A model generated the notes under the pieces. The model did no database searches. It was not told the origin of the DNA and saw only the letters and a list, made by a program, of their open reading frames with translations. From NCBI GenBank assembly GCA_018242205.1, contig JAFECJ010000005.1, forward strand, positions 1-64,000: a stretch of DNA of 64,000 nt, in the 5' to 3' direction. This stretch comes from Pseudomonadota bacterium (GTDB lineage: Bacteria; Pseudomonadota; Alphaproteobacteria; Rhizobiales; Xanthobacteraceae). Shown piece after piece: positions 51,973-59,990 of this stretch (within the stretch, counting starts at the first letter, position 1; each line of letters opens with the position of its first letter). Position numbers and translations under genes: made by a program.

Positions 51973-52072
51973 CCCGTCATCGTGAGGTGCGCGCCCTTGC
52001 GCGCCTCGAAGGATGGCGGGCCGTCTCCTTCGAGGCTCGCCGCTAGCGCGGCTCGCACCTCAGGATGACGGA
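51973..52072. repeat. Intergenic palindromic element, family A, paired copies
   Basis: CCCGTCATCGTGAGGTGCGC...CCTCGAAGGATGG is followed by the inverted TCCTTCGAGGCTCGC...GCACCTCAGGATGACGG. The whole can fold into one hairpin between dapB and gpmA. It is the closest relative of 28361-28472. Confidence 0.85.
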
Positions 52073-52101
52073 TCAAGGTTAGTGCAAGAAAGGTGAAATG
52101 C

Positions 52102-52725
52102 ATGTCCGATCGTCTTCTCGTGCTGGTGCGTCACGGCCAGAGCGAATGGAATCTGAAAAACCTGTTCACCGGCTGGCGCGATGTCGATCTGACCGAGCAG
52201 GGAATTGCCGAGGCGCGTGAAGCCGGCCGCAAGCTGAAGGCGCAGGGGCTGACTTTCGACGTCGCTTACACGTCGGCGCTGAAGCGGGCGCAGCGCACGC
52301 TCGGCCTCATTCTCGAAGAAATGGGCCAGCCGAATATTCCGGTCATCAAGGACGAGGCGCTGAACGAACGCGACTACGGCGATCTGTCCGGCCTCAACAA
52401 GGACGACGCGCGCAAAAAGTGGGGCGAGGAGCAGGTGCACATCTGGCGCCGGTCCTATGACGTCGCCCCGCCCGGCGGCGAGAGCCTCAAGGACACTCTG
52501 GCGCGCACGTTGCCCTATTACGTCACCGAGATCCTGCCGCGCGTGCTGCGCGGCGAACGCGTGCTGGTGGCCGCGCACGGCAATTCGCTGCGCGCGCTGA
52601 TCATGGTGCTGGAGCGGCTCAACAAGGAAACGATCCTCAAGCGCGAGATCGCCACCGGCGTGCCGATCATCTACACGCTCGACGCCGACGCCACGGTGAA
52701 GAACAAGCTCGACCTCGCGGCTTAG
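52102..52725 (+). CDS. gpmA: 2,3-bisphosphoglycerate-dependent phosphoglycerate mutase
   Basis: Interconverts 3- and 2-phosphoglycerate in glycolysis. 207 residues from [17 protein letters not shown], with the phospho-acceptor His in RHGQSEWN, then [21 protein letters not shown] and [13 protein letters not shown] with the second catalytic His. ATG 52102 is chosen over 52093 because of AGGTG spacing. The shortened (about 207-residue) form is typical of alphaproteobacteria. Confidence 0.94.
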   Translation: MSDRLLVLVRHGQSEWNLKNLFTGWRDVDLTEQGIAEAREAGRKLKAQGLTFDVAYTSALKRAQRTLGLILEEMGQPNIPVIKDEALNERDYGDLSGLNKDDARKKWGEEQVHIWRRSYDVAPPGGESLKDTLARTLPYYVTEILPRVLRGERVLVAAHGNSLRALIMVLERLNKETILKREIATGVPIIYTLDADATVKNKLDLAA

Positions 52726-52751
52726 TTCGGCTTCGGCCGAAGTCCCCAACC

Positions 52752-52877
52752 TCCGTTCATCCCCGCGAAAGCGGGGATCCAGTTCTTGATTTCATTGGTT
52801 TGTGGCTTTCTGGGTCCCCGCCATAGGCGTTCTGAAAGAACGCCGTCCTTCGGACGGCTATGCGCGAGGACGAACGG
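52752..52877. repeat. Intergenic palindromic element, family B
   Basis: ATCCCCGCGAAAGCGGGGAT (52759-52778) starts an imperfect 126-base inverted structure (CCGTTC at the left, GAACGG at the right). It lies between gpmA and the CoA-transferase and ends 17 bases before the chosen start codon. Confidence 0.8.
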
Positions 52878-52894
52878 TTGAAAGGTCGATGCAT

Positions 52895-54283
52895 ATGACC
52901 GGGCCGCGCGCCGTTCTTGAGAAGATATGGAGCGGGCTCGGTCATGACCGGGCCGCGCTCGACCGGATCGATCTGACCGGCAGCGAGCCGGTGCTGCCGT
53001 CATCCTTCGCCGTCGGCACGGCGATGCAGGCGAGTGTCGCCGCCTCGGCGCTCGCGGCGGCGGCAATCTGGCAAGCGCGCACCGGCAAGACGCAGCGCGT
53101 CGGCGTCGACATGCGGCGTGCGGCCGTCGCGGCGCGCAGCGAGCGCTATCTCACCGTCGATGGCGGTGCGGCGCCGGAACTGTGGGATAAGATCGCCGGC
53201 ACCTATCAGTGCGGCGACGGCCGTTACGTGCGGCTGCACACCAACTTTCCGCATCATCGCGACGGCGTCCTGAAGCTGCTCGGCTGCGCCTATGACAAGG
53301 CGGCGGTGGCCGCGGCCTTGAAAGGCTGGAATGCGTTCGACTTCGAGGACGCCGCCGCGGCGGCGAAGCTCGTCGTCACCGCGATGCGCACCTTCGACGA
53401 ATGGGACGCGCATCCGCAAGGCCAAGCGATCGCACGATTGCCTTTGATGTCGGTCGATCGTATCGGCGAGGCGCCGGCGCGGGTGTGGCCGCAAGGCGAT
53501 CGGCCGCTCGCCGGCATCAAGGTGCTCGATCTGACGCGCATCATCGCGGGTCCGGTCGGGACGTTGACGCTCGCCGCGCATGGCGCCGACGTGATGCTGG
53601 TGACGTCGCCGAACCTTCCGTCGGTGGCGCCGCTGATCATCGACACCGGGCGCGGCAAGTTGTCGGCGCAGCTCGATCTCACCAACGCGAAAGATCGCGC
53701 CATCTTCGAGAGCCTGCTGCGCGAGGCCGATGTCGTGGTGCAGGGCTATCGGCCGGGCGGCTTGGCCGCACTCGGCTTCGGCCCGGAGGACGCGGCGCGC
53801 ATCAATCCCGGCATCGTCTATGTGTCGCTCTGCGCCTATTCGCACGAAGGGCCGTGGGCCGGCCGTCGCGGCTTCGATTCATTGGTGCAAACGGCGAGTG
53901 GCTTCAACGCCGCCGAGGCGCAAGCCGCCGGCATCGACGGGCCGAAGCCGCTGCCGGCGCAGGTGCTCGATCACGCCAGCGGTTATTTGTTGGCCTATGG
54001 CGCGATGACCGCGTTGCTGCGCCAGCGCCGCGATGGCGGCTCGTGGCATGTGCGCGCTTCATTGGCGCAAACCGGTTATTGGCTGCGCTCGCTCGGTCGG
54101 ATCGACAATGGCCTGGTGTGTCCCGATCCAACGCGCGACGACGTGCGCGATTGCCTGGAAGAAACCGACTCCGGCTTCGGCGCCTTGTCTGTGGTGCGTC
54201 ATCCGGCGACCTTGTCGGAGACGCCGCCGCGCTGGGCGCGGCCGTCGGTGCCGCTCGGCACCCATCCGCCGCGCTGGCCCTGA
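52895..54283 (+). CDS. Family III (CaiB/BaiF) CoA-transferase
   Basis: 462 residues from MTGPRAVLEK (ATG 52895; AAAGG 9 bases before; an ATG 6 bases earlier is possible). LAGIKVLDLTRIIAGPVGTLTLAAHGADVMLV (split around 205-235) is the hallmark CoA-binding part, and the nucleophilic Asp is in RRGFDSLVQTASG (about 328-340). An N-terminal roughly 200-residue part resembles a permuted or duplicated half. Substrate unknown. Upstream in-frame codons lie inside the family B repeat and are not used. Confidence 0.85.
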   Translation: MTGPRAVLEKIWSGLGHDRAALDRIDLTGSEPVLPSSFAVGTAMQASVAASALAAAAIWQARTGKTQRVGVDMRRAAVAARSERYLTVDGGAAPELWDKIAGTYQCGDGRYVRLHTNFPHHRDGVLKLLGCAYDKAAVAAALKGWNAFDFEDAAAAAKLVVTAMRTFDEWDAHPQGQAIARLPLMSVDRIGEAPARVWPQGDRPLAGIKVLDLTRIIAGPVGTLTLAAHGADVMLVTSPNLPSVAPLIIDTGRGKLSAQLDLTNAKDRAIFESLLREADVVVQGYRPGGLAALGFGPEDAARINPGIVYVSLCAYSHEGPWAGRRGFDSLVQTASGFNAAEAQAAGIDGPKPLPAQVLDHASGYLLAYGAMTALLRQRRDGGSWHVRASLAQTGYWLRSLGRIDNGLVCPDPTRDDVRDCLEETDSGFGALSVVRHPATLSETPPRWARPSVPLGTHPPRWP

Positions 54284-54355
54284 GCGCCGGCCATAGGCGA
54301 AAGGCTCCATCGCCAAGCAATGGAGCCTCCGCATTCGACCAAGCCGGAAGATAGC

Positions 54356-54745
54356 TTAGTCGATGACTTTCACGACCGTACCCTTCGAGTTCACGATGAC
54401 GCGCTCGTGGTTGACGAAGGCGTAGCGGAATTGGGTGTGATGCGGCACCGGGCGCAGTTCGACGGTGCGCGGCACCGGTTTGCCGACGACGATCTTTTGC
54501 TGAACTACGACAGCATCGGCCGGCACCTCTTCGCGCTGCACGTAGGTTACGACTTCGCGCGGCGGCTCGATTGCGGAGCCCACCCCGGCGCCGACTCCAG
54601 CGCCAACAACAGCGCCGACCGGTCCGCCAACGACGCCGCCGACAACCGCGCCGGTCGTTGCGCCGCCAACCGTCGAGGCCTGGGCGAAAGCAGCGGCCGG
54701 CGCCAAAGCCAGCACGGCGGCGGTGGCGAGCATATGAAGTTTCAT
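54356..54745 (-). CDS. DUF1236-type exported protein with glycine-zipper segment
   Basis: 129 residues from MKLHMLATAAVL (ATG 54743-54745, GAGGAGG upstream). Signal peptide (about 1-22), then a glycine-zipper stretch (GAVVGGVVGGPVGAVVGAGV) and a soluble end with VVVGKPVPRTVELRPVPHH and YAFVNHERVIV, as in DUF1236 proteins. Common in Bradyrhizobiaceae, often periplasmic or envelope. The function is unknown. Confidence 0.8.
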   Translation of the reverse strand: MKLHMLATAAVLALAPAAAFAQASTVGGATTGAVVGGVVGGPVGAVVGAGVGAGVGSAIEPPREVVTYVQREEVPADAVVVQQKIVVGKPVPRTVELRPVPHHTQFRYAFVNHERVIVNSKGTVVKVID

Positions 54746-54918
54746 GAGTTCCTCCTCAGAGATGTGCAAATCGTGTTGCCCATTGAAATGGGGTCGCGTC
54801 GCCAACGCGTCGCTCCGAGGCTCGTTCCTTGGCTATGAAAAACGTCACGTCGCTGCCGCAGTTCCGGCCTCGCCGATGAACGAGGAATGAACAACGACTA
54901 TTTGGGACGTCGCTTACT

Positions 54919-55830
54919 TCAGGACGTGGCCATCCCCGCTTCCCAACCGAGCATGGCGCGCTTGCGCGTGATGCCCCAGTGATAACCGGTCAGGTCGCCG
55001 CTTTTGCCGACGACGCGGTGGCACGGCACCACGAATGAAATCGGGTTCTTGCCGACCGCGGCGCCGACCGCGCGCGGTGCCTTTGGCACGCCGGCACAGG
55101 CGGCGAGATCGGAATAGGTCGTCAGCGTGCCGAGCGGAATGGAGAGCAGCTTTTCCCAGACGCGAACTTCGAAGTCCGTGCCGATGAGCACGACGCGCAG
55201 CGGCTGGTCTTCCTTCCACAGAGCCTGGTCGAAGATGCGCCGCGCCGTCGGCGCCGTCGCCGCGTAGTCCTCGACATAGGTCGCGCGCGGCCAGCGCGCT
55301 TTCATGTCCTCGAGCGCGGCGCGCTCCTCGCCCGGATCGGCGAAGGCGAGCCCCGCCAATCCGCGCGGCGCCAGCATCACCAGCGCCATGCCGAAGGGCG
55401 AGGGATGATAGCCATAGGTCATCGTCAGGCTTTCGCCGCCGGCCTTCCATTCGCCGGGCGACATCGACTCGTGGGTGACGAAGAGATCGTGCAGACGTCC
55501 GGGGCCGGACAGGCCGACCTCATAAGCGGTATCGAGCACGCTGGTGGATGCGCGCAGCAAGGCTCGCGCGCTGTCGAGCGTCAGCGCCTGCAGGAAGGCC
55601 TTGGGCGGCAAGCCGCACCAGCGGCGGAACAGATGATGCAGCTCGGTGGAAGTAACACCGGCTGCCTCGGCGATGTCCTCGACCTCGGGCTGGGAGCGCC
55701 AATTGCCGCGGATATGCGCGATGGCGCGGCGTACGATGTCGTAATCCGCCGCGGCGGTCGACAGTTCGGCGAATTCGCCGAAGCGGCTGCGGATGGCAGA
55801 TTTCACAGGGCTGGTGGCGGTGGTGCTCAT
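54919..55830 (-). CDS. Ada-like AraC regulator / O6-alkylguanine-DNA methyltransferase
   Basis: 303 residues: AraC-type helix-turn-helix (about 30-115, with AEAAGVTSTELHHLFRRWCG) fused to an alkyltransferase domain with acceptor cysteine in VVPCHRVVG (about 269-277) and RAVGAAVGKNP. Unlike E. coli Ada it lacks the N-terminal zinc domain that senses methylphosphotriesters, so it should repair O6-alkylguanine, while its activation signal is unclear. Monocistronic on the minus strand. Confidence 0.9.
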   Translation of the reverse strand: MSTTATSPVKSAIRSRFGEFAELSTAAADYDIVRRAIAHIRGNWRSQPEVEDIAEAAGVTSTELHHLFRRWCGLPPKAFLQALTLDSARALLRASTSVLDTAYEVGLSGPGRLHDLFVTHESMSPGEWKAGGESLTMTYGYHPSPFGMALVMLAPRGLAGLAFADPGEERAALEDMKARWPRATYVEDYAATAPTARRIFDQALWKEDQPLRVVLIGTDFEVRVWEKLLSIPLGTLTTYSDLAACAGVPKAPRAVGAAVGKNPISFVVPCHRVVGKSGDLTGYHWGITRKRAMLGWEAGMATS

Positions 55831-55878
55831 GCCGGCTATTTAAGCGCGCCCGGAGAGGCGGGCCACCCGGTTTCTGAT

Positions 55879-56391
55879 CTAGGGAAGCGTTGTATGTACG
55901 GGGCCACGGCGGGCTTCGCCCAGCGCTCGGCTTAGTTCCTCGGCAAAACCGGCCTTTTCGTCGGGGCCCAGGAAAGCGCCGATGGTGAGCTGTTTGCCGC
56001 GGCTCACCAGGAACAGGCGGGCGATGCCGTATTCCTCGTATTCTTCCTTTTCCAGCCGCGCCCATAGCGGGTTGAGCTGCCATTCGCGCACCCGGCCGCG
56101 ATGGCTCACCTTGCGCACGGTCAGCACCGACGGCGTCACCGTCACCTGCTCGAAAGCGGCGGCGCGGCGGTAGTTGATGCGGAAGGCGAGGTACAGCAGC
56201 AGCACGTCGAGGCCGAAAAAGCCGAACACGGGCCAGGCACCCATCATCAGGAAGGCCATACCGGAAAAGAAAGAAGCCAGCCCGAACACCAGCATCAGCA
56301 CCACGAAGCCGACACTGTGCAGCGAGCGGTGCGGTGTGATGACCGCGGAAAACAGGGTCGGTTCGAGGGTGTCGTGATTGTCGCCCGTCAT
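55879..56391 (-). CDS. DUF2244 family membrane protein
   Basis: 170 residues from MTGDNHDTLEP (ATG 56389-56391). Two membrane helices at about 28-48 and 52-70 are followed by a cytosolic beta-rich domain: TVTPSVLTVRKVSHRGRVREWQLNPLWARL (split at about 82-112), and RLFLVSRGKQLTIGAFLGPDEK. DUF2244 has no known function and is often found divergent from nth, as here with 22 bases between starts. Confidence 0.85.
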   Translation of the reverse strand: MTGDNHDTLEPTLFSAVITPHRSLHSVGFVVLMLVFGLASFFSGMAFLMMGAWPVFGFFGLDVLLLYLAFRINYRRAAAFEQVTVTPSVLTVRKVSHRGRVREWQLNPLWARLEKEEYEEYGIARLFLVSRGKQLTIGAFLGPDEKAGFAEELSRALGEARRGPVHTTLP

Positions 56392-56413
56392 GGTCGGCAC
56401 TATACCGGAATTC

Positions 56414-57214
56414 ATGGCAAAAAAGCTGTCGAAAAAACCCGCGAAAAAGTCAGCTCGAAAGACCGCTGCCAAGATCGCCGCCAAGCCCACGGCGCGCAAG
56501 GCGCCGCCGAAGGAAAAGCCGGTACCGAACCGGAAGCCGGTGGCCGCGAAGGCGGCGGACGGTGCGTCTCCGCTGATGACAACGGCGCAGATCAAGGAAG
56601 CGTTCCGCCGGCTTGCCGCCGCCAATCCGGAGCCGACCACCGAGCTCACCTACACCAATCCGTTCACGCTTCTGGTCGCGGTGGTGCTGTCGGCGCAGGC
56701 GACCGACGCCGGCGTCAACAAGGCGACGCCGGCTCTGTTCGCGCTCGCCGATACGCCGGCCAAGATGGCGGCGCTCGGCGAAGACCGCATCCGCGACCTG
56801 ATCAAGACCATTGGCCTGTTCCGCACCAAGGCGAAGAACGTCGCGCTCCTGGCGCAGAAACTGGTCGCTGAGCACGGCGGCGAGGTGCCGCGCACGCGTG
56901 AGGCGCTGGAGGCCCTGCCAGGCGTCGGCCGCAAGACGGCGAATGTCGTGCTCAATACGGCCTTCGGCGAACACACCATCGCCGTCGATACGCACATCTT
57001 CCGCCTCGGCAACCGCACCGGCATGGCGCCGGGGAAAAATCCGCTCGAGGTCGAGACCAAGCTCGAACAGGTGATCCCGCCCGAGTTCAAGCGCCATGCC
57101 CATCACTGGCTGATCCTGCACGGCCGCTATACGTGTCTCGCGCGCAAGCCGCTATGCGAGCGCTGCATCATCGCCGATTTGTGCCAGTGGCCAGGGAAGA
57201 CGGTCGCGGCGTAG
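56414..57214 (+). CDS. nth: Endonuclease III with lysine-rich N-terminal extension
   Basis: Base-excision-repair glycosylase/AP lyase for oxidised pyrimidines. 266 residues from MAKKLSKKPAKK. The catalytic core starts near residue 55; helix-hairpin-helix LPGVGRKTA (about 172-180) carries the catalytic Lys, DTHIFRLGNR carries the Asp, and the C-x6-C-x2-C-x5-C [4Fe-4S] motif is CLARKPLCERCIIADLC. The roughly 50-residue Lys/Ala/Pro-rich extension is absent in E. coli Nth (211 residues). Confidence 0.95.
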   Translation: MAKKLSKKPAKKSARKTAAKIAAKPTARKAPPKEKPVPNRKPVAAKAADGASPLMTTAQIKEAFRRLAAANPEPTTELTYTNPFTLLVAVVLSAQATDAGVNKATPALFALADTPAKMAALGEDRIRDLIKTIGLFRTKAKNVALLAQKLVAEHGGEVPRTREALEALPGVGRKTANVVLNTAFGEHTIAVDTHIFRLGNRTGMAPGKNPLEVETKLEQVIPPEFKRHAHHWLILHGRYTCLARKPLCERCIIADLCQWPGKTVAA

Positions 57215-57225
57215 GCCTCATTACG

Positions 57226-57324
57226 CGTCATCATCCGCGAAAGCGGATGATCCAGTAGCCACTGTGGCTGCTTAGAACCGCTGGTGCAGGGATTACTGGG
57301 TCCCCGCTTTCGCGGGGACGACAC
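57226..57324. repeat. Intergenic palindromic element, family B
   Basis: CATCATCCGCGAAAGCGGATGATCC and GTCCCCGCTTTCGCGGGGAC (57301-57320) stems lie 40 bases apart, joined by an irregular hairpin. They fill the convergent gap between nth and the CysZ-like gene. Confidence 0.85.
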
Positions 57325-57331
57325 GCTGGAA

Positions 57332-58063
57332 TCACCGCGCCGGCGCGATCAGGTCGGCGCGCCGCCCCGCCAGCCTCTTGTGGATGTGCACCATGAAGGC
57401 CATGGCGAAGACCGGCGTGGCGAAATTGAGGATCGGGATCGACACGAACAGCGCGATCACCAGACCGGCGAGAAAGATATAACCGGAGTTGGCCTTGCGC
57501 AGCATCGCGGCCTCGCCGGCGGTGTGAAAGCGCATGGCGGCGAGATCGAAATATTCACGGCTGAGCAGATAAGCGTTGGCGACGAGCAGGATGAGGAAGC
57601 CAAAGCCGGCGAACAGGATGAACGGCAGCGCCACGACATAGACGACGAGCGACAGCAGCGCGATCTTGATGCCTTCGATCACCGCCGGCAGCAGCGGCAG
57701 CGCGGTGCCGAGCGGATCGGCCGGGTAATATTCGCGTTCGACCGCCTCGGCGACCTCGTCGACGAAGAACGAGCCGACGAAAGCCGACACCGCCGGCATC
57801 AGGAACAGCGCGCCGGTGACGATGCCGAGCCCGGCCATGAAGGACAGAATCCAGGCCAGCGCCGCCCAGGCCGAATGCGAGGCGAAGCCCGAGGTCTGCT
57901 CGGCCCAGGTCGCGCCATTGTCGGCGAGGTGCGCCAGCAGGCGCTGCAGCCCGATGCCGATGATGACGATCAGCAGGACGGCGAGGCCCACGGCTTTCAC
58001 CAGCACGCCGCGCAGCGCGGGGGTGAACATCTGGGCAAAGGCTTTGAGGGCGGCGTCGATCAT
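57332..58063 (-). CDS. CysZ-like (EI24 domain) membrane protein
   Basis: 243 residues from MIDAALKAFAQMF (ATG 58061-58063). About five to six hydrophobic helices (15-40, 65-95, 120-165, 175-215) and a conserved FFVDEVAEAVEREYYP loop. The EI24/CysZ family includes the E. coli sulfate-uptake protein CysZ. No sulfate-assimilation genes are nearby, so sulfate transport is only a family-level guess. Confidence 0.7.
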   Translation of the reverse strand: MIDAALKAFAQMFTPALRGVLVKAVGLAVLLIVIIGIGLQRLLAHLADNGATWAEQTSGFASHSAWAALAWILSFMAGLGIVTGALFLMPAVSAFVGSFFVDEVAEAVEREYYPADPLGTALPLLPAVIEGIKIALLSLVVYVVALPFILFAGFGFLILLVANAYLLSREYFDLAAMRFHTAGEAAMLRKANSGYIFLAGLVIALFVSIPILNFATPVFAMAFMVHIHKRLAGRRADLIAPAR

Positions 58064-58124
58064 GGGGAAAGAGGTAGGAAACCCCGGGCGGCGTGGCAAG
58101 GCTGCGTCCGTCGGCCCAGGCTCG

Positions 58125-59009
58125 CTACGCCGCTGTCTGTTCGGCCGCGTCTTCCGGCACCAGCGTGCCGGCTTCGGTGTCGGGCAGGTCGGCCCAGGCC
58201 ACCGACTTGTAGTCGAAGCCGCGTTCGATGGTAGGCTTCACCACCTGAAAGTAAGGCGAGATGTCGAAGTCGCGCGGCGCATAGAGCGAGGAGTGGCGGA
58301 TTTCCATGATCTCGGCGCGCTCGGCCGCGCTCTCGGCGCGCGTCACCTTCGGCAAGATCGGGTAGCGCACGTTCTGGAACGCCTCGGCGATCAGCGCCGA
58401 ACAGATAATGCGGGTCGGGTGGCCGGAACCCATCGCCAGCATGTGGCGGCGGAAGCGGCGCGGCACCGGCATCGGAAACAGATAGCGGGCGAGGTCGAGG
58501 ATGTTCTTGACGTCGTAGTCGAAGCCGATGCGCTCGCACGCGTAATTGACGACGCGGGCGCGGTCGTCATCGGACAGCCCGATCGGCCGGCAGATGCGGG
58601 TATGGGCATTGCCGTATTTTGATAGCGGCACGGCGACGACGCCCTTGCCGAGTTCGGCCTCGACCAGGCTGAGCGGCTCGCCCGTGGCGGAAACGCGATC
58701 GCCAATCGGCCCGACATAGAGCGCGGCATGCGACCAGGTCGATTGCGTGAGATATTTGATGATGCCGGCGATGTGGCTGTTGCCTTCGATCAGCACCACG
58801 TCGCCGGGCTTGAGCACGGCGGCCAGCGCGTCGGCGCGGCCGGGCACGAGCTCGTGATAGCCCGTTTCGGGCTTTCCGAGATAGCGGGCAATCAGCTGCC
58901 CAATGCCGTTGGCGACCAGACCCATGATGTACGCGGCGCCCGTCCCGGCGCCCTCATTGACGCAACGTTCCCCAAGATGCGCGTTCCGCGTCTCGTTGTT
59001 GCGCAGCAT
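58125..59009 (-). CDS. YiiX/YebB-like permuted NlpC/P60 hydrolase
   Basis: Up to 294 residues. A permuted papain-like core: LKPGDVVLIEGNSHIAGIIKYLTQ (split at about 66-90), the His-bearing TWSHAALYVG (about 92-101), LVEAELGKGVV, and the Cys-bearing RIICSALIAEAFQ (about 196-208). Such enzymes cleave amide or thioester bonds in lipids or peptides. No signal peptide is clear. An internal ATG at 58925 (MGLVANGIGQ) is a plausible alternative start. Confidence 0.65.
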   Translation of the reverse strand: MLRNNETRNAHLGERCVNEGAGTGAAYIMGLVANGIGQLIARYLGKPETGYHELVPGRADALAAVLKPGDVVLIEGNSHIAGIIKYLTQSTWSHAALYVGPIGDRVSATGEPLSLVEAELGKGVVAVPLSKYGNAHTRICRPIGLSDDDRARVVNYACERIGFDYDVKNILDLARYLFPMPVPRRFRRHMLAMGSGHPTRIICSALIAEAFQNVRYPILPKVTRAESAAERAEIMEIRHSSLYAPRDFDISPYFQVVKPTIERGFDYKSVAWADLPDTEAGTLVPEDAAEQTAA

Positions 59010-59174
59010 AAGGCGGACTCATTGCAAAAAAGTTCATTTCCGCATTTGCGGTAAGGTCGCGTTAGCCACAGAAATGCCTGCGGCACAGGCACTTCCGCGC
59101 CATCGGACCCGTAGCGTAAAGCTTTCGCACACCATGTTGCTGTCTTGTGCGCTGCATCGTGCTAACTAGCCCTC

Positions 59175-59870
59175 ATGACAAAACCCAAGACCCTGATCGC
59201 ATGGTCGAGCGGCAAGGATTCGGCCTGGGCGCTGCATGAGGCGCGCCAGAGCGGCGACTACGACATCGTCGGTGCGCTGACGACCGTGACTGACAGCTTT
59301 GCACGCGTGTCGATGCATGGCGTGCGCGAGGAATTGCTGGCGGCGCAGCTCGAAGCGGCGGAATTGCCGTCGATCACGGTGCGCATTCCCTATCCGTGCC
59401 CGAACGAGATCTATGAGCGCGAGATGGCCAAGGCGATGGAGCGCGCTCAGGCCGACGGAGTGACACACGTCATCTTCGGCGATCTGTTTCTTGCCGATCT
59501 GCGCGCCTGGCGCGAGGAGAAGCTCAAGAGCATTGGCATGACGGCGGTGTTTCCGCTGTGGCTCAGGCCGACCGACGCACTGGCGCGCGAGATGATTGCC
59601 GGCGGGCTCGAGGCGCATCTCGCCGTGGTCGATATGAAGAAACTTGAACCGTCCTTCGCCGGGCGGCGCTTCGACGATACCCTGCTCGCCGATCTGCCGG
59701 ACGGCATCGATCCGTGCGGCGAGAATGGCGAGTTTCACTCTTTCGTCGCCGCCGGGCCGATGTTTAATCGGCGCATCGCCGTGACGCGCGGCGAGACGGT
59801 GGAGCGGGATGGGTTCGCGTTTGCGGATCTCTTACCCTCTCCCCTTGTGGGAGAGGGTGGATCGCGCTGA
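59175..59870 (+). CDS. Dph6-like ATP pyrophosphatase (DUF71)
   Basis: 231 residues. PP-loop WSSGKDSAWALHEA (about 10-23) binds ATP, and the GENGEFHSFVAAGPMF signature (about 185-200) defines the diphthine-ammonia-ligase family. Bacteria lack diphthamide, so the true substrate is unknown; a role in modifying a nucleobase, cofactor or peptide is possible. The last residues (LLPSPLVGEGGSR) are encoded by the family C repeat at 59834-59982, so the native C-terminus may have been replaced or extended by that element. Confidence 0.8.
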   Translation: MTKPKTLIAWSSGKDSAWALHEARQSGDYDIVGALTTVTDSFARVSMHGVREELLAAQLEAAELPSITVRIPYPCPNEIYEREMAKAMERAQADGVTHVIFGDLFLADLRAWREEKLKSIGMTAVFPLWLRPTDALAREMIAGGLEAHLAVVDMKKLEPSFAGRRFDDTLLADLPDGIDPCGENGEFHSFVAAGPMFNRRIAVTRGETVERDGFAFADLLPSPLVGEGGSR

Positions 59871-59982
59871 GCGGTAGCGAAGCGCGAGACGGGTGAGGGG
59901 TCTGAGTATCGATTGAACGCCGACCCCTCACCCGCCTCGCCGCTAACGCGGCTCGGCACCCTCTCCCACAAGGGGAGAGGGG
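59834..59982. repeat. Intergenic palindromic element, family C (CCCTCTCCCC...GGGGAGAGGG), overlapping a gene end
   Basis: CCCTCTCCCCTTGTGGGAGAGGGT at the left and its near mirror CACCCTCTCCCACAAGGGGAGAGGGG at the right (split arms of under 20 bases each), with inner GGTGAGGGGTC/GACCCCTCACC arms. This gives a roughly 149-base inverted repeat between convergent genes. Its left arm runs into the coding end of the Dph6-like gene. Confidence 0.85.
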
Positions 59983-59990
59983 AAGAAAGA

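Noticed and set aside
56392..56649. N-terminal extension of the DUF2244 protein by 86 codons
   Set aside because: The extension is antisense to the lysine-rich start of nth and lacks similarity; the ATG at 56391 gives the family's normal length.
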